From an uncultured Porticoccus sp. (GTDB taxonomy: Bacteria > Pseudomonadota > Gammaproteobacteria > Pseudomonadales > Porticoccaceae): a stretch of 9,192 bases of DNA. The DNA is taken from assembly GCA_950063125.1 (NCBI GenBank), contig CATLZI010000068.1:1-9192 (forward strand), written 5' to 3'. The notes under the pieces are model-generated. The model saw nothing but the letters and a program-made list of their open reading frames with translations, did no database searches and was not told where the DNA came from. The position numbers and the translations under genes are program-made. Below are positions 1-6,212 of this stretch, in pieces; the first letter of the stretch is position 1, and each line of letters opens with the position of its first letter.

Positions 1-155
1 TGTTGATGGCCATGGAGTTGGTGGCACATCTGACGTTTAATTTTCCGGAGCTGATGATCAGCCTGTTGGGTGTAGTGCTCTTGCTTGGTAAATACACGGG
101 TTACCGTCTGTCGGAGTTGTATCGTTTCCGCTATCTGAGAAAGGACTGGCCGTGA
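1..155 (+). CDS. C-terminal end of a membrane protein, probably the inactive transglutaminase/7TM partner of the ligase (partial)
   Basis: An open frame enters from outside the window (first full codon at 3) and stops at TGA 153-155. The visible 50 residues hold a hydrophobic stretch (residues about 15-32, with LLGVVLLLG at its end) followed by a basic tail rich in Arg, Lys and Tyr that ends in DWP. This looks like a last transmembrane helix with a cytoplasmic tail. The stop overlaps the GTG start of the next gene (GTGA), so the two are probably translationally coupled. RimK-related ligases of the type that follows are commonly encoded next to an inactive transglutaminase fused to seven membrane helices, and the fragment fits the end of such a protein. 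That naming rests mainly on context, because too little is visible to identify a domain. Confidence 0.5.
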   Translation, partial: LMAMELVAHLTFNFPELMISLLGVVLLLGKYTGYRLSELYRFRYLRKDWP

Positions 156-1111
156 AATTCATTTCTCCGGGGGAATTGCGTCGGCTGGGTGTTCTGGGCA
201 TGAACAGCCGCAACGTGAATTATATCGGTGCCGCCAATGAGCGCCACCGGTTTCCGTTGGTGGATGACAAGCTGAAAACCAAACGCCTGGCCCAGGATCA
301 CGGCATGCGTGTGCCGAAACTATTTGGTGTCCTCTCCATCCAGCACGAAATACAGGATCTGGAAAAGATGCTTGAGGGTCTCGAGCGCTTTGTAATCAAG
401 CCTGCTCAGGGTAGTGGCGGGAAGGGGATATTGGTGATTTGTGAGCGCCGAGCTCAGGAGTTCGTCAAGTCCTCCGGTACAGTGATTAGTCTGCGCGATG
501 TGAAGCGTCATACCTCCAATATTCTCAGCGGTCTCTACAGCCTTGGCGGTCGAACAGATGTGGCAATGATTGAAGACATGATTGTCTTTGATCCCCTGCT
601 CAGTGATTTCAGCTACGAGGGGGTTCCGGATATCAGGGTGATCGTGTATCGGGGATTTCCGGTGATGGCGATGATGCGCTGTGCAACCCATGCCTCGGAC
701 GGCAAGGCAAATCTGCATCAGGGTGCCGTGGGTGTTGGGCTGGACATCGAAACCGGTTTTAGTGTCTGTGCGGTTCAGAACAACGTTCGAGTCGACACGC
801 ACCCCGATACCGGCATTGGCTTTAAGAACCTGAAGTTGCCCCATTGGCAGGAGATTCTCAATCTGGCCTGTGGTTGTTACGAGATGACCGGGTTGGGTTA
901 TTTCGGTGCAGATATCGTCCTCGACAAGTACCGGGGACCGATGATTCTCGAGCTCAACGCCAGACCGGGTCTGGCCATACAGATTGCCAATCAGGCCGGG
1001 TTGGCAAAACGCTTGCAAGCCATAGATCGGCTTGAGACTGTTGATCGGTCCATCGCTGAGCGGACGGAACTGGCGAGAACAATGTTTGCTCAGAAACCGG
1101 ATCATATATAA
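152..1111 (+). CDS. Alpha-L-glutamate ligase-like protein (RimK-related ATP-grasp)
   Basis: This 319-residue protein is a probable cytoplasmic ATP-grasp ligase. Such enzymes activate a carboxylate as an acyl phosphate and join it to an amine; the true substrate of this subfamily is not settled. Seen in the sequence: the ATP-grasp glycine-rich loop VIKPAQGSGGKG (residues 81-92), an acidic/basic central segment with DIRVIVYRG (160-168), and the C-terminal metal and ATP-binding signature ILELNARPGL (265-274), whose Glu and Asn normally hold Mg2+. The GTG start at 152 is chosen because it overlaps the upstream stop and has AAGGA about 7 bases before it. Relatives with similar length occur in gammaproteobacteria beside a membrane transglutaminase-like protein and often a retropepsin-like zinc protease. 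It differs from RimK proper, which modifies ribosomal protein S6, so transferring that function would be unsafe. Confidence 0.88.
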   Translation: MKFISPGELRRLGVLGMNSRNVNYIGAANERHRFPLVDDKLKTKRLAQDHGMRVPKLFGVLSIQHEIQDLEKMLEGLERFVIKPAQGSGGKGILVICERRAQEFVKSSGTVISLRDVKRHTSNILSGLYSLGGRTDVAMIEDMIVFDPLLSDFSYEGVPDIRVIVYRGFPVMAMMRCATHASDGKANLHQGAVGVGLDIETGFSVCAVQNNVRVDTHPDTGIGFKNLKLPHWQEILNLACGCYEMTGLGYFGADIVLDKYRGPMILELNARPGLAIQIANQAGLAKRLQAIDRLETVDRSIAERTELARTMFAQKPDHI

Positions 1112-1146
1112 CTTTTCCAGTCTTTGAACTTTAACCCCAAACAACA

Positions 1147-1174
1147 TTCACCCCGGGGGTTTATGCGTTATAAT
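1147..1174 (+). promoter_or_regulatory. Sigma70-type promoter for the cytochrome c5-like gene
   Basis: A perfect -10 hexamer TATAAT lies at 1169-1174. A weak -35, TTCACC at 1147-1152, sits 16 bases upstream. Transcription would start near 1181, giving a leader of about 40 bases before the ATG at 1220. The consensus -10 suggests steady expression. The -35 call is uncertain. Confidence 0.6.
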
Positions 1175-1219
1175 GGCGCGCAGAATCTGGTGGTTAATTA
1201 CGAAAAAATGGAGACGAAA

Positions 1220-1660
1220 ATGAACCAATTGAAAAAGCTGAGTGTGTTTGGCGCTGCTTTGCTGCTGGTCGCCGGTATGGTCGGTTGCGGTTCTGAAGAG
1301 CAGGAAGTGCAGCTGACTGCCCAGCAAGAGAAGGACATGTCCGAGCGTCTCGCACCTGCCGGTGAAGTGGTTTTGGCGGGTAACGTACCTGAACCGACTC
1401 AAGTTGCCTCAGCTGGGCCTCGCTCCGGAGAAGAAATTTACAACAGCAAATGCGTTGCCTGTCACTCCAGTGGAGCGGGTGGTGCGCCAAAAACCGGTGT
1501 AGCTGGTGACTGGTCACCTCGTATTGACCAGGGTATGGATGTGCTCTATGCCAATGCCATCAACGGGATTCGCGGCATGCCGGCAAAAGGTCTGTGTATG
1601 GATTGTTCCGATGACGAGGTAAAAGCGTCTGTGGACTATATCCTGGAAAAGAGCAAATAA
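1220..1660 (+). CDS. Cytochrome c5-type c-class lipoprotein
   Basis: A 146-residue electron carrier, exported and probably lipid-anchored at the membrane. Residues 1-22 form a signal peptide (KK, then a hydrophobic stretch) ending in a lipobox-like MVGC, with Cys23 as the lipid-modified residue. A flexible acidic/Pro linker follows. The haem motif CVACH lies at 78-82, the likely axial Met is M120 in GIRGMPAKG, and a second Cys pair C126-x2-C129 followed by SDDEV is typical of the cytochrome c5 family, where it forms a disulfide. The start at 1220 is chosen because GGAGA lies 5 bases upstream and the signal peptide begins there; an in-frame ATG at 1208 would overlap that ribosome-binding site. 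The gene has its own promoter and terminator and so stands alone. The redox partner is not shown by the sequence. Confidence 0.93.
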   Translation: MNQLKKLSVFGAALLLVAGMVGCGSEEQEVQLTAQQEKDMSERLAPAGEVVLAGNVPEPTQVASAGPRSGEEIYNSKCVACHSSGAGGAPKTGVAGDWSPRIDQGMDVLYANAINGIRGMPAKGLCMDCSDDEVKASVDYILEKSK

Positions 1661-1676
1661 CCGGCTTTTAAATAGC

Positions 1677-1705
1677 AAAAAACCGCGCTATAGGCGCGGT
1701 TTTTT
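1677..1705 (+). terminator. Rho-independent terminator after the cytochrome gene
   Basis: A stem of CCGCGC (1683-1688) and GCGCGG (1694-1699) with a TATAG loop is followed by six T. The A-run before the stem pairs with the T-run, so it can act in both directions. It starts 16 bases after the cytochrome stop. Confidence 0.93.
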
Positions 1706-1733
1706 ATGGCTGTCAGCTTTGAGCCTGAGTGCT

Positions 1734-1750
1734 GGTATCTAAAAGATACC
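1734..1750. repeat. Perfect 17-base palindrome upstream of mobA
   Basis: GGTATCT (1734-1740) and AGATACC (1744-1750) are perfect inverted arms around AAA. The repeat ends 25 bases before the first plausible mobA start codon and has no T-run, so it is more likely an operator or a leader hairpin than a terminator. A possible TTGAGC (1719-1724) lies just upstream, but no good -10 at normal spacing is seen. The binding protein is unknown. Confidence 0.55.
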
Positions 1751-1775
1751 TGTATTGATTCATTTCCATCACCGA

Positions 1776-2342
1776 ATGTCGAGTGCCATGCATCATTGTA
1801 GGGGGTTGATTCTGGCGGGAGGGCTGTCGAGCCGAATGGGTTCGGACAAGGCCGCTTTGCGACGCAATCACCAGACGATGGAAGATTTTAACAGGGAGTT
1901 GCTCGCTGCGCTCGGGCTTGATGTGGTCGTGGCGGGTGGTGCTTCAGGCATCCGCGACCTGATTCCCGGGGCCGGTCCCCTGGCAGCTATCTATTCTGTC
2001 CTGCAATCCGTACAGCCTTCTGCGCTTCTGGTGCTTCCTGTGGATATGCCTCTGCTGACAACGTCAGTACTGAGAGTGTTGTTGGAGGAGGGGGAAGAAG
2101 CCGGTGTACCTGTATGTTATGACGATTGTTATCTGCCTCTGTACCTGCCGGTTACACAAGCCCTGCGGGACTACCTCGATAAAGTTTTTACGGAGGGCTG
2201 CGATCAACCGCGCTCATTGAAACGGATGCTTGCCGCCATGAATGGTCGACAATTGCCCATCACGGATACCAATGCGCTGCTTAATGCCAATACACCCGAG
2301 GAGTGGCAGCGAGTGATGCAGATGCTGGGTGACGTCCATTGA
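1776..2342 (+). CDS. mobA: Molybdenum cofactor guanylyltransferase (MobA family)
   Basis: A cytoplasmic nucleotidyltransferase of 188 residues that would transfer GMP from GTP to molybdopterin-bound molybdenum, making the MGD cofactor used by nitrate reductase, formate dehydrogenase and related enzymes. Seen: the N-terminal signature LILAGGLSSRMGSDKA (11-26), with the GTP-binding loop and Lys25; GPLAAIYSVL (67-76); the metal-binding LPVDMP (87-92, Asp90); and the C-terminal NANTPEEW (170-177), close to the NVNTPEE of known MobA proteins. Length fits the family. The start is uncertain: ATG 1776 and ATG 1788 are both possible and neither has a strong ribosome-binding site. MobA-like enzymes that use CTP (MocA) share the fold, so guanylyl specificity is inferred from the overall match and the nearby moaA. 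A perfect palindrome just upstream may control it. Confidence 0.85.
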   Translation: MSSAMHHCRGLILAGGLSSRMGSDKAALRRNHQTMEDFNRELLAALGLDVVVAGGASGIRDLIPGAGPLAAIYSVLQSVQPSALLVLPVDMPLLTTSVLRVLLEEGEEAGVPVCYDDCYLPLYLPVTQALRDYLDKVFTEGCDQPRSLKRMLAAMNGRQLPITDTNALLNANTPEEWQRVMQMLGDVH

Positions 2343-2553
2343 GGGCTCAGCAGGCATGTCAATCGGACCGTCGTGGTAGGCCAGCCGATAGCTAACGTTT
2401 GCCAAGCGGCCGAACTCTGCGCGGACTAAAATATAACCGATGCCCCGATAAGGTAAGGAGCTACCAGCCGGGTGCACGTATTCCAGGCTTGACCTGATGC
2501 GCTGATCGGGTACGCTCGAGACTACACCCTTTTTGGCTGTGCTTATGCCGCCC
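2343..2553. other. Intergenic gap between mobA and moaA-1, content unresolved
   Basis: This 211-base gap has no convincing + strand gene: the frame after the mobA stop ends at a TAA within about 90 bases. On the - strand one frame stays open across the whole gap and into both neighbours. It encodes an unusually protein-like segment (for example YRGIGYILVRAEFGRL) but has no credible start site. A possible -35, TTGACC (2489-2494), has only a poor -10 partner. Many gammaproteobacterial moaA leaders hold a Moco-responsive RNA; I could not recognise its conserved core here. Confidence 0.4.
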
Positions 2554-3558
2554 ATGCTTGACAGCAAATCAACCGTATTGACCGACCGCTTTGGCCGGGT
2601 CGTCAACTATCTGCGCCTGTCGGTGACAGATCGCTGTGATTTTCGCTGTGTCTACTGCATGGCGGAGGACATGGTGTTCGTGCCGCGTCAGCAGTTGCTG
2701 ACTCTGGAAGAACTGGCATTTGTTGGTCAGGCGTTTGTCGAGTTGGGTGTGAGTCGTATCCGCCTCACCGGTGGAGAACCGCTGGTGCGGCGCAATCTGA
2801 TGTCGCTGGTACACAGCCTGGGTAAATTGGCGGGGCTGAACGAATTGCTGCTGACCACTAACGGTGCAAGGCTTGAGTCGGTTGTGGGGGAATTAGTTGA
2901 TGCCGGTGTCAAACGCATCAATGTCAGCCTCGACTCCCTGCAACCGCTGCGCTTTGCGGCGATTACCCGCACGGGTGAATTGCACCGGGTGCTAAGAGGC
3001 ATTGCGGCCGCCCAGCGGGCCGGCATCGAGCGGGTCAAGATCAATGCGGTAATCATGCGTGGCCAGAACGAGGACGAAATTATAGCGTTGCTGAAATTTG
3101 TCCTGGAACAGGGCTTGGATATCAGCTTTATCGAGGAGATGCCCCTGGGGGTGACAAGCCGCTCTGATCGTCAGAGCGAACTCGTCAGCAGCCAGGAAAT
3201 TCGGGCCAGGATCAGTAGCTTTTACCCTTTAATGGCCAGTGCGGAAACATCACCCGGACCGTCCCGATACTACCGAATCCCCGGTAGCAACAGCCGGATC
3301 GGCTTTATTTCCCCCAACACGCACAATTTTTGTGAAAGTTGTAATCGTGTGCGGGTGACTTGTGAAGGGCAGTTGTTGTTGTGCCTCGGCAACGAGCACT
3401 CAGTGGACCTGCGGGCGGTGATTCGCACTCACCCCGGCGATATGGATATCCTCAAAAAAACCATTGTTGAGGCCATGGTCATCAAGCCGGAGCGACACCA
3501 TTTTTACGATCCGGATCGGCCACAGGTAGTGCGCTTCATGAATGCTACCGGTGGCTGA
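2554..3558 (+). CDS. moaA: GTP 3',8-cyclase MoaA, first copy
   Basis: A radical SAM enzyme of 334 residues for the first step of Moco synthesis: it rearranges GTP to 3',8-cyclo-GTP, which MoaC turns into cyclic pyranopterin phosphate. Seen: the N-terminal cluster motif CDFRCVYC (Cys28, 32, 35), the SAM-binding [10 protein letters not shown] (71-80), the C-terminal cluster cysteines C260-x2-C263-x13-C277, and the essential terminal Gly-Gly. All key residues are present, so it should be active. The start at 2554 is chosen because it gives the same length as the second copy at 7857; ATG 2545 is also in frame and neither has a clear ribosome-binding site. It follows mobA by 211 bases. No FNR box is seen in front of it. 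It is about 68% identical to the second copy over an ungapped hand alignment. Confidence 0.93.
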   Translation: MLDSKSTVLTDRFGRVVNYLRLSVTDRCDFRCVYCMAEDMVFVPRQQLLTLEELAFVGQAFVELGVSRIRLTGGEPLVRRNLMSLVHSLGKLAGLNELLLTTNGARLESVVGELVDAGVKRINVSLDSLQPLRFAAITRTGELHRVLRGIAAAQRAGIERVKINAVIMRGQNEDEIIALLKFVLEQGLDISFIEEMPLGVTSRSDRQSELVSSQEIRARISSFYPLMASAETSPGPSRYYRIPGSNSRIGFISPNTHNFCESCNRVRVTCEGQLLLCLGNEHSVDLRAVIRTHPGDMDILKKTIVEAMVIKPERHHFYDPDRPQVVRFMNATGG

Positions 3559-3590
3559 GAATTTTGGCGTGCCGCAATAATCACCGACAG

Positions 3591-3618
3591 TTGACAACGG
3601 AACCGATTGGTCCATAAT
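3591..3618 (+). promoter_or_regulatory. Promoter of the TetR-family gene, with an operator inside the spacer
   Basis: A perfect -35, TTGACA (3591-3596), and a near-perfect -10, CATAAT (3613-3618), are separated by 16 bases. The spacer holds ACC-GATT-GGT (3602-3611), so a bound repressor would block RNA polymerase directly. The expected start of transcription falls about 7 bases after the -10, at or next to the ATG at 3625. Confidence 0.75.
3599..3613. promoter_or_regulatory. Probable autoregulatory operator O1 (ACC-N4-GGT)
   Basis: The site GGAACC-GAT-TGGTCC has a core of ACC (3602-3604), four bases and GGT (3609-3611). The same core occurs in a better palindrome after the regulator gene (4228-4243). 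From memory, the E. coli NemR site has the same ACC-N4-GGT core. Its place between -35 and -10 supports repression by the product of the next gene. Confidence 0.6.
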
Positions 3619-3624
3619 TCGTCT

Positions 3625-4212
3625 ATGAATCTGGGCAGACCAAGAGAATTTGATATTGATCGCACACTGGAATCCGCGACCCGGCAATTCTGGGCGGTGG
3701 GTTATGAGGCGACCTCTCTCCAGGACTTGCTGCGTGTCATGCGCTTATCCAAAAGCAGTCTCTACCAAACCTTTGGCAACAAACAGCAGCTGTTTATTCA
3801 ATGCCTGGACCATTACCGGCAAAGCATGGTTGTTCAATTGGAGGAAAAACTGGCTGCGAATAATTCCGCCAAGGGATTTCTCCGGGAATTTCTTGAAGAC
3901 ATTGTTGCAGAAGCTCAACAGAAAACCGGTCGCAAGGGCTGCCTGCTGGTTAATACCGCCAATGAGCTTTGTCAGCGGATTCCCGAGGTGCAGCTGGCTG
4001 TAGCAGAGGGTGCCGGTGCAGTATTGAAAGTTTTTCGCCGCGCGATGGAACTTGCTGTGGAACAGGGAGACATTGCTTCGTCTGCGCCCATTGAGAGCCT
4101 GGTGAATTTCTATTTTTCCGGGGCAAGTGGTCTGCGGACCATGGTCAAAGCCGGTGTCGACAAACATGACCTGGAACCCGTGGTGGCATTGATCATGGAT
4201 ACCATCAAATAA
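3625..4212 (+). CDS. TetR/AcrR-family repressor, NemR-like
   Basis: A 195-residue DNA-binding regulator, probably a dimeric repressor. The N-terminal helix-turn-helix spans about residues 10-55, with GYEATSLQDLLRVM and the recognition helix region LSKSSLYQTFGNK. The ligand domain carries GCLLVN and ELC, which place Cys106 and Cys116 at the same numbers as the cysteines of E. coli NemR, and Lys175 also coincides with the NemR lysine that bonds to oxidised Cys106 (NemR comparison from memory). This suggests sensing of electrophiles or oxidants such as quinones, aldehydes or hypochlorite. The ATG at 3625 is the only good start; it has no ribosome-binding site, and the promoter places the transcript start at or beside it, so translation may be leaderless. 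An operator core lies in its promoter and another before the next gene, its likely target. Confidence 0.88.
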   Translation: MNLGRPREFDIDRTLESATRQFWAVGYEATSLQDLLRVMRLSKSSLYQTFGNKQQLFIQCLDHYRQSMVVQLEEKLAANNSAKGFLREFLEDIVAEAQQKTGRKGCLLVNTANELCQRIPEVQLAVAEGAGAVLKVFRRAMELAVEQGDIASSAPIESLVNFYFSGASGLRTMVKAGVDKHDLEPVVALIMDTIK

Positions 4213-4227
4213 TTTTTTGCCGATTAA

Positions 4228-4243
4228 AGGACCAATAGGTCCT
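4228..4243. promoter_or_regulatory. Probable TetR operator O2 (16-base palindrome)
   Basis: AGGACC-AATA-GGTCCT is a perfect palindrome with 6-base arms and a 4-base centre. It lies 15 bases after the regulator stop and about 170 bases before the AhpD-like gene. Its ACC-N4-GGT core matches the site in the regulator's own promoter, which supports one protein binding both. No strong promoter overlaps it, so how it would control the next gene is not clear. Confidence 0.65.
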
Positions 4244-4341
4244 GAATAGCTTTCGTAAAAAAGCCCTGTGAAAAGCATCGGTGGCTCACATGGTTTGGTA
4301 TCAAAATCATTTCGCGAGGGGTGCTATCAATAGCTGTATTT

Positions 4342-4369
4342 TTGAGTAACTGGCAAATAAACGTAAAAA
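4342..4369 (+). promoter_or_regulatory. Candidate promoter for the AhpD-like gene (weak)
   Basis: TTGAGT (4342-4347) and TAAAAA (4364-4369) are spaced by 16 bases in an AT-rich leader. Each hexamer matches the consensus at four of six places, so in such AT-rich sequence this could be chance. It would give a transcript start near 4376 and a leader of about 40 bases. Confidence 0.3.
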
Positions 4370-4416
4370 TTTTTGCCCTATTTTGAACCGTAAAGTCCAT
4401 ATCAGGAGTAAATACC

Positions 4417-4986
4417 ATGAAATCTGAATACAAAATGTCACAACCGGCATTGGAGCTGAATTCAGCGCCAGAGGAAATAAAAAATATTTTAACCGAACAA
4501 AAAAATAACTTTGGTTTTCTTCCCAACATGTACGCCACGATGGCCAATGCGCCTTCCATGCTGAAGATGTACCTGAATGGTTATCAGTTATTCCGTCAGG
4601 AAGCCACCTTTTCGCCAATAGAGCAGGAAGTGGTTTTTCTGACGATCAGCCGGGAAAACGGTTGCGACTACTGCATGGGTGCACACAGCATGATTGCGGA
4701 CAAAATGTCGGGGGTTCCCGCTGACGTGACGGAGTCCATACGCAACAATGCACCAATTGATGACCCGAAATTGCAGGTATTGCACGACTTTGTGCTTACC
4801 ATGTTGAACAAGCGCGGTGCCCCATCCCAGGCTGAAGTAGAAGGTTTCCTAGCCGCCGGTTATACCGAACAGCAAGTGCTGGAATTGATTGTGGCGATAG
4901 CGGTAAAAACGCTGAGCAACTACAGCAATCACCTGTTTCATACTGAGCTGGATGAGGTCTTTGCCGACTATCGTTGGGTAGGATAA
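4417..4986 (+). CDS. AhpD-like carboxymuconolactone decarboxylase family protein
   Basis: A 189-residue soluble protein of the alpha-helical CMD/AhpD fold. The redox signature CDYCMGAH gives Cys83, Cys86 and His90, with Glu69 and Glu80 just before it. In AhpD this cysteine pair with nearby Glu and His serves peroxide reduction through thiol exchange, so a peroxidase or disulfide-reductase role is more likely than true carboxymuconolactone decarboxylation, since no aromatic-ring degradation genes are near. The N-terminal half (FGFLPNMYATMANAPSML, 32-49) is typical of peroxidase-related members. The ATG at 4417 has AGGAG 8 bases upstream. No signal peptide is seen. It follows a NemR-like regulator and its operators, which fits induction by oxidants or electrophiles. 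The 5' part and leader are clearly richer in A and T than the flanking moaA and moeB genes. Confidence 0.88.
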   Translation: MKSEYKMSQPALELNSAPEEIKNILTEQKNNFGFLPNMYATMANAPSMLKMYLNGYQLFRQEATFSPIEQEVVFLTISRENGCDYCMGAHSMIADKMSGVPADVTESIRNNAPIDDPKLQVLHDFVLTMLNKRGAPSQAEVEGFLAAGYTEQQVLELIVAIAVKTLSNYSNHLFHTELDEVFADYRWVG

Positions 4987-4998
4987 GCCTGTGTAGCT

Positions 4999-5023
4999 GG
5001 CAGAGGAGACACTCTCCTCTGCC
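4999..5023. terminator. Strong hairpin between convergent units, probable bidirectional terminator
   Basis: GGCAGAGGAGA (4999-5009) pairs perfectly with TCTCCTCTGCC (5013-5023) around a CAC loop, giving an 11-base stem. It lies 12 bases after the AhpD-like stop and 32 bases beyond the stop of the opposing adenylyltransferase gene. There is no T-run on either side, so classical Rho-independent action is not certain. Its place between two converging genes argues for termination or 3'-end protection. Confidence 0.6.
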
Positions 5024-5055
5024 TTGCCCACCTGTACTCGAAGGGTCAATGAAAA

Positions 5056-6204
5056 CTAAGAGTCTTGGTGGTCGTCCAGATCTTCCAATGTATATCTTAG
5101 CCAGGCCAGTAGACCACCATCCAGACTGGCCCCGTTGAAGCCCAGTTCTTCCAAGAGCGCCAGCGCCTTGCCACTGCGAACGCCACTCTGGCAGTAGCAG
5201 AGCACAGTTTCTACACCCTCCAGTTCCGCCAGCCGTTGCGGCAGTTCATCGAGCGGAATGTGTTGCCCTCCGATATGGAATGCCTGACGCTCGGTCGGGC
5301 TGCGCACATCCAGTAACACACAATCCCCCTGGCGATAGAGCTCCCGGAAGGCCTCAGGACTCAACCGGGTGTCCTCTCTTGTGTCGATATCTCTTATGTC
5401 GAGAGTGCACTGGGGCGGAGCTTCCTGTGGCAAGTCGAGAGCGCCAGCCAGATTGGCGCAGGCGACGCAGTTGTCGCTACGTGTCAATTGTATGGAGCGG
5501 AATTCCAGGTTGAGGGCGTCCACCAGCAACAGGTGATTTAGCAGCGGTGTCGGCAGCCCCAGCAGGTATTTGATCGCCTCGTTAGCCTGTAATACCCCGA
5601 GCAGCCCCGGCAGTACGCCGATTACCCCGGCGCTGTTGCAGTCCTCCACGTTGGTGGGGGCCTCCGGGAACAGGCAGCGGAAGCAGGCTCCGCCCGGGGT
5701 AAACAGGGCGCACTGGCCAAAGAATTTCTGGATGCTGGCAAACACCCAGGGCTTACCGATGGCACAGCAGTAATCGTTGATCAGGTAGCGTGCACTGAAG
5801 TTATCGGTACAGTCCACTACCAGGTCGGCAGAACCCACCAGCTCAGCAGCGTTCTCAACACTGAGAAAAGCCTCGACGGCATCGACGCGGATATCCGGAT
5901 TGATTCTCAGCAGGCGTTCCCGGGCGGCCAGGGCCTTGGGCTGTCCCACCTGGCCGTGCTCGAAAATAATCTGCCGCTGCAGGTTGCTGGTGTCCACGAC
6001 ATCACCGTCTACCAGCGTGAGGTGACCGATTCCGGCGGCGGCCAGATAAAGTGCCACCGGCGAACCCAGGCCACCGGTACCAATCACCAGAATATGGGAC
6101 TGTTTCAATTTCAGTTGTCCGGCAGCGCCCACTTCCGGAAGCTGGATGTGCCGGGTATAGCGCAGCCATTCACTGGCACTGAAGCTGGTTGTATCTTCAT
6201 TCAT
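5056..6204 (-). CDS. moeB: MoeB/ThiF-type adenylyltransferase fused to a rhodanese domain
   Basis: A 382-residue cytoplasmic E1-like enzyme. It would adenylate the C-terminal Gly of a small ubiquitin-like sulfur carrier (MoaD or ThiS), and the attached rhodanese domain could supply sulfur. Seen: the nucleotide loop GTGGLGSP (42-49), the metal/adenylate region DCTDN (131-135), two zinc Cys pairs (C174-x2-C177 and C246-x2-C249), the conserved Cys189 in EDCNSAGVIG, and a C-terminal rhodanese (about 285-375) with active loop CQSGVRS (338-344). All expected residues are present. The layout is that of MoeBR/MOCS3 proteins; plain MoeB is about 250 residues. The Moco context favours a MoaD partner, but ThiS cannot be excluded and neither is encoded here. 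GGTGA lies 3 bases before the ATG, directly after the stop of a possible small ORF, which suggests coupling. Confidence 0.9.
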   Translation of the reverse strand: MNEDTTSFSASEWLRYTRHIQLPEVGAAGQLKLKQSHILVIGTGGLGSPVALYLAAAGIGHLTLVDGDVVDTSNLQRQIIFEHGQVGQPKALAARERLLRINPDIRVDAVEAFLSVENAAELVGSADLVVDCTDNFSARYLINDYCCAIGKPWVFASIQKFFGQCALFTPGGACFRCLFPEAPTNVEDCNSAGVIGVLPGLLGVLQANEAIKYLLGLPTPLLNHLLLVDALNLEFRSIQLTRSDNCVACANLAGALDLPQEAPPQCTLDIRDIDTREDTRLSPEAFRELYRQGDCVLLDVRSPTERQAFHIGGQHIPLDELPQRLAELEGVETVLCYCQSGVRSGKALALLEELGFNGASLDGGLLAWLRYTLEDLDDHQDS

Positions 6205-6212
6205 GGCTCACC

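Noticed and set aside
320..1147. 275-codon open frame on the - strand
   Set aside because: It lies fully opposite the ATP-grasp ligase, shows no domain, and has Cys/His-rich composition typical of a shadow frame.
1194..1517. 107-codon - strand frame across the cytochrome gene
   Set aside because: It is opposite a gene with a clear signal peptide, haem motif and terminator, and is rich in Arg, Gln and His without any motif.
2489..2516. TTGACC/TACGCT as promoter of moaA-1
   Set aside because: The -10 matches only three of six consensus bases, so I do not list it as a feature.
3745..4278. 177-codon - strand frame opposite the TetR-family gene
   Set aside because: The + strand has a full helix-turn-helix protein with a promoter; the - strand product has no recognisable domain.
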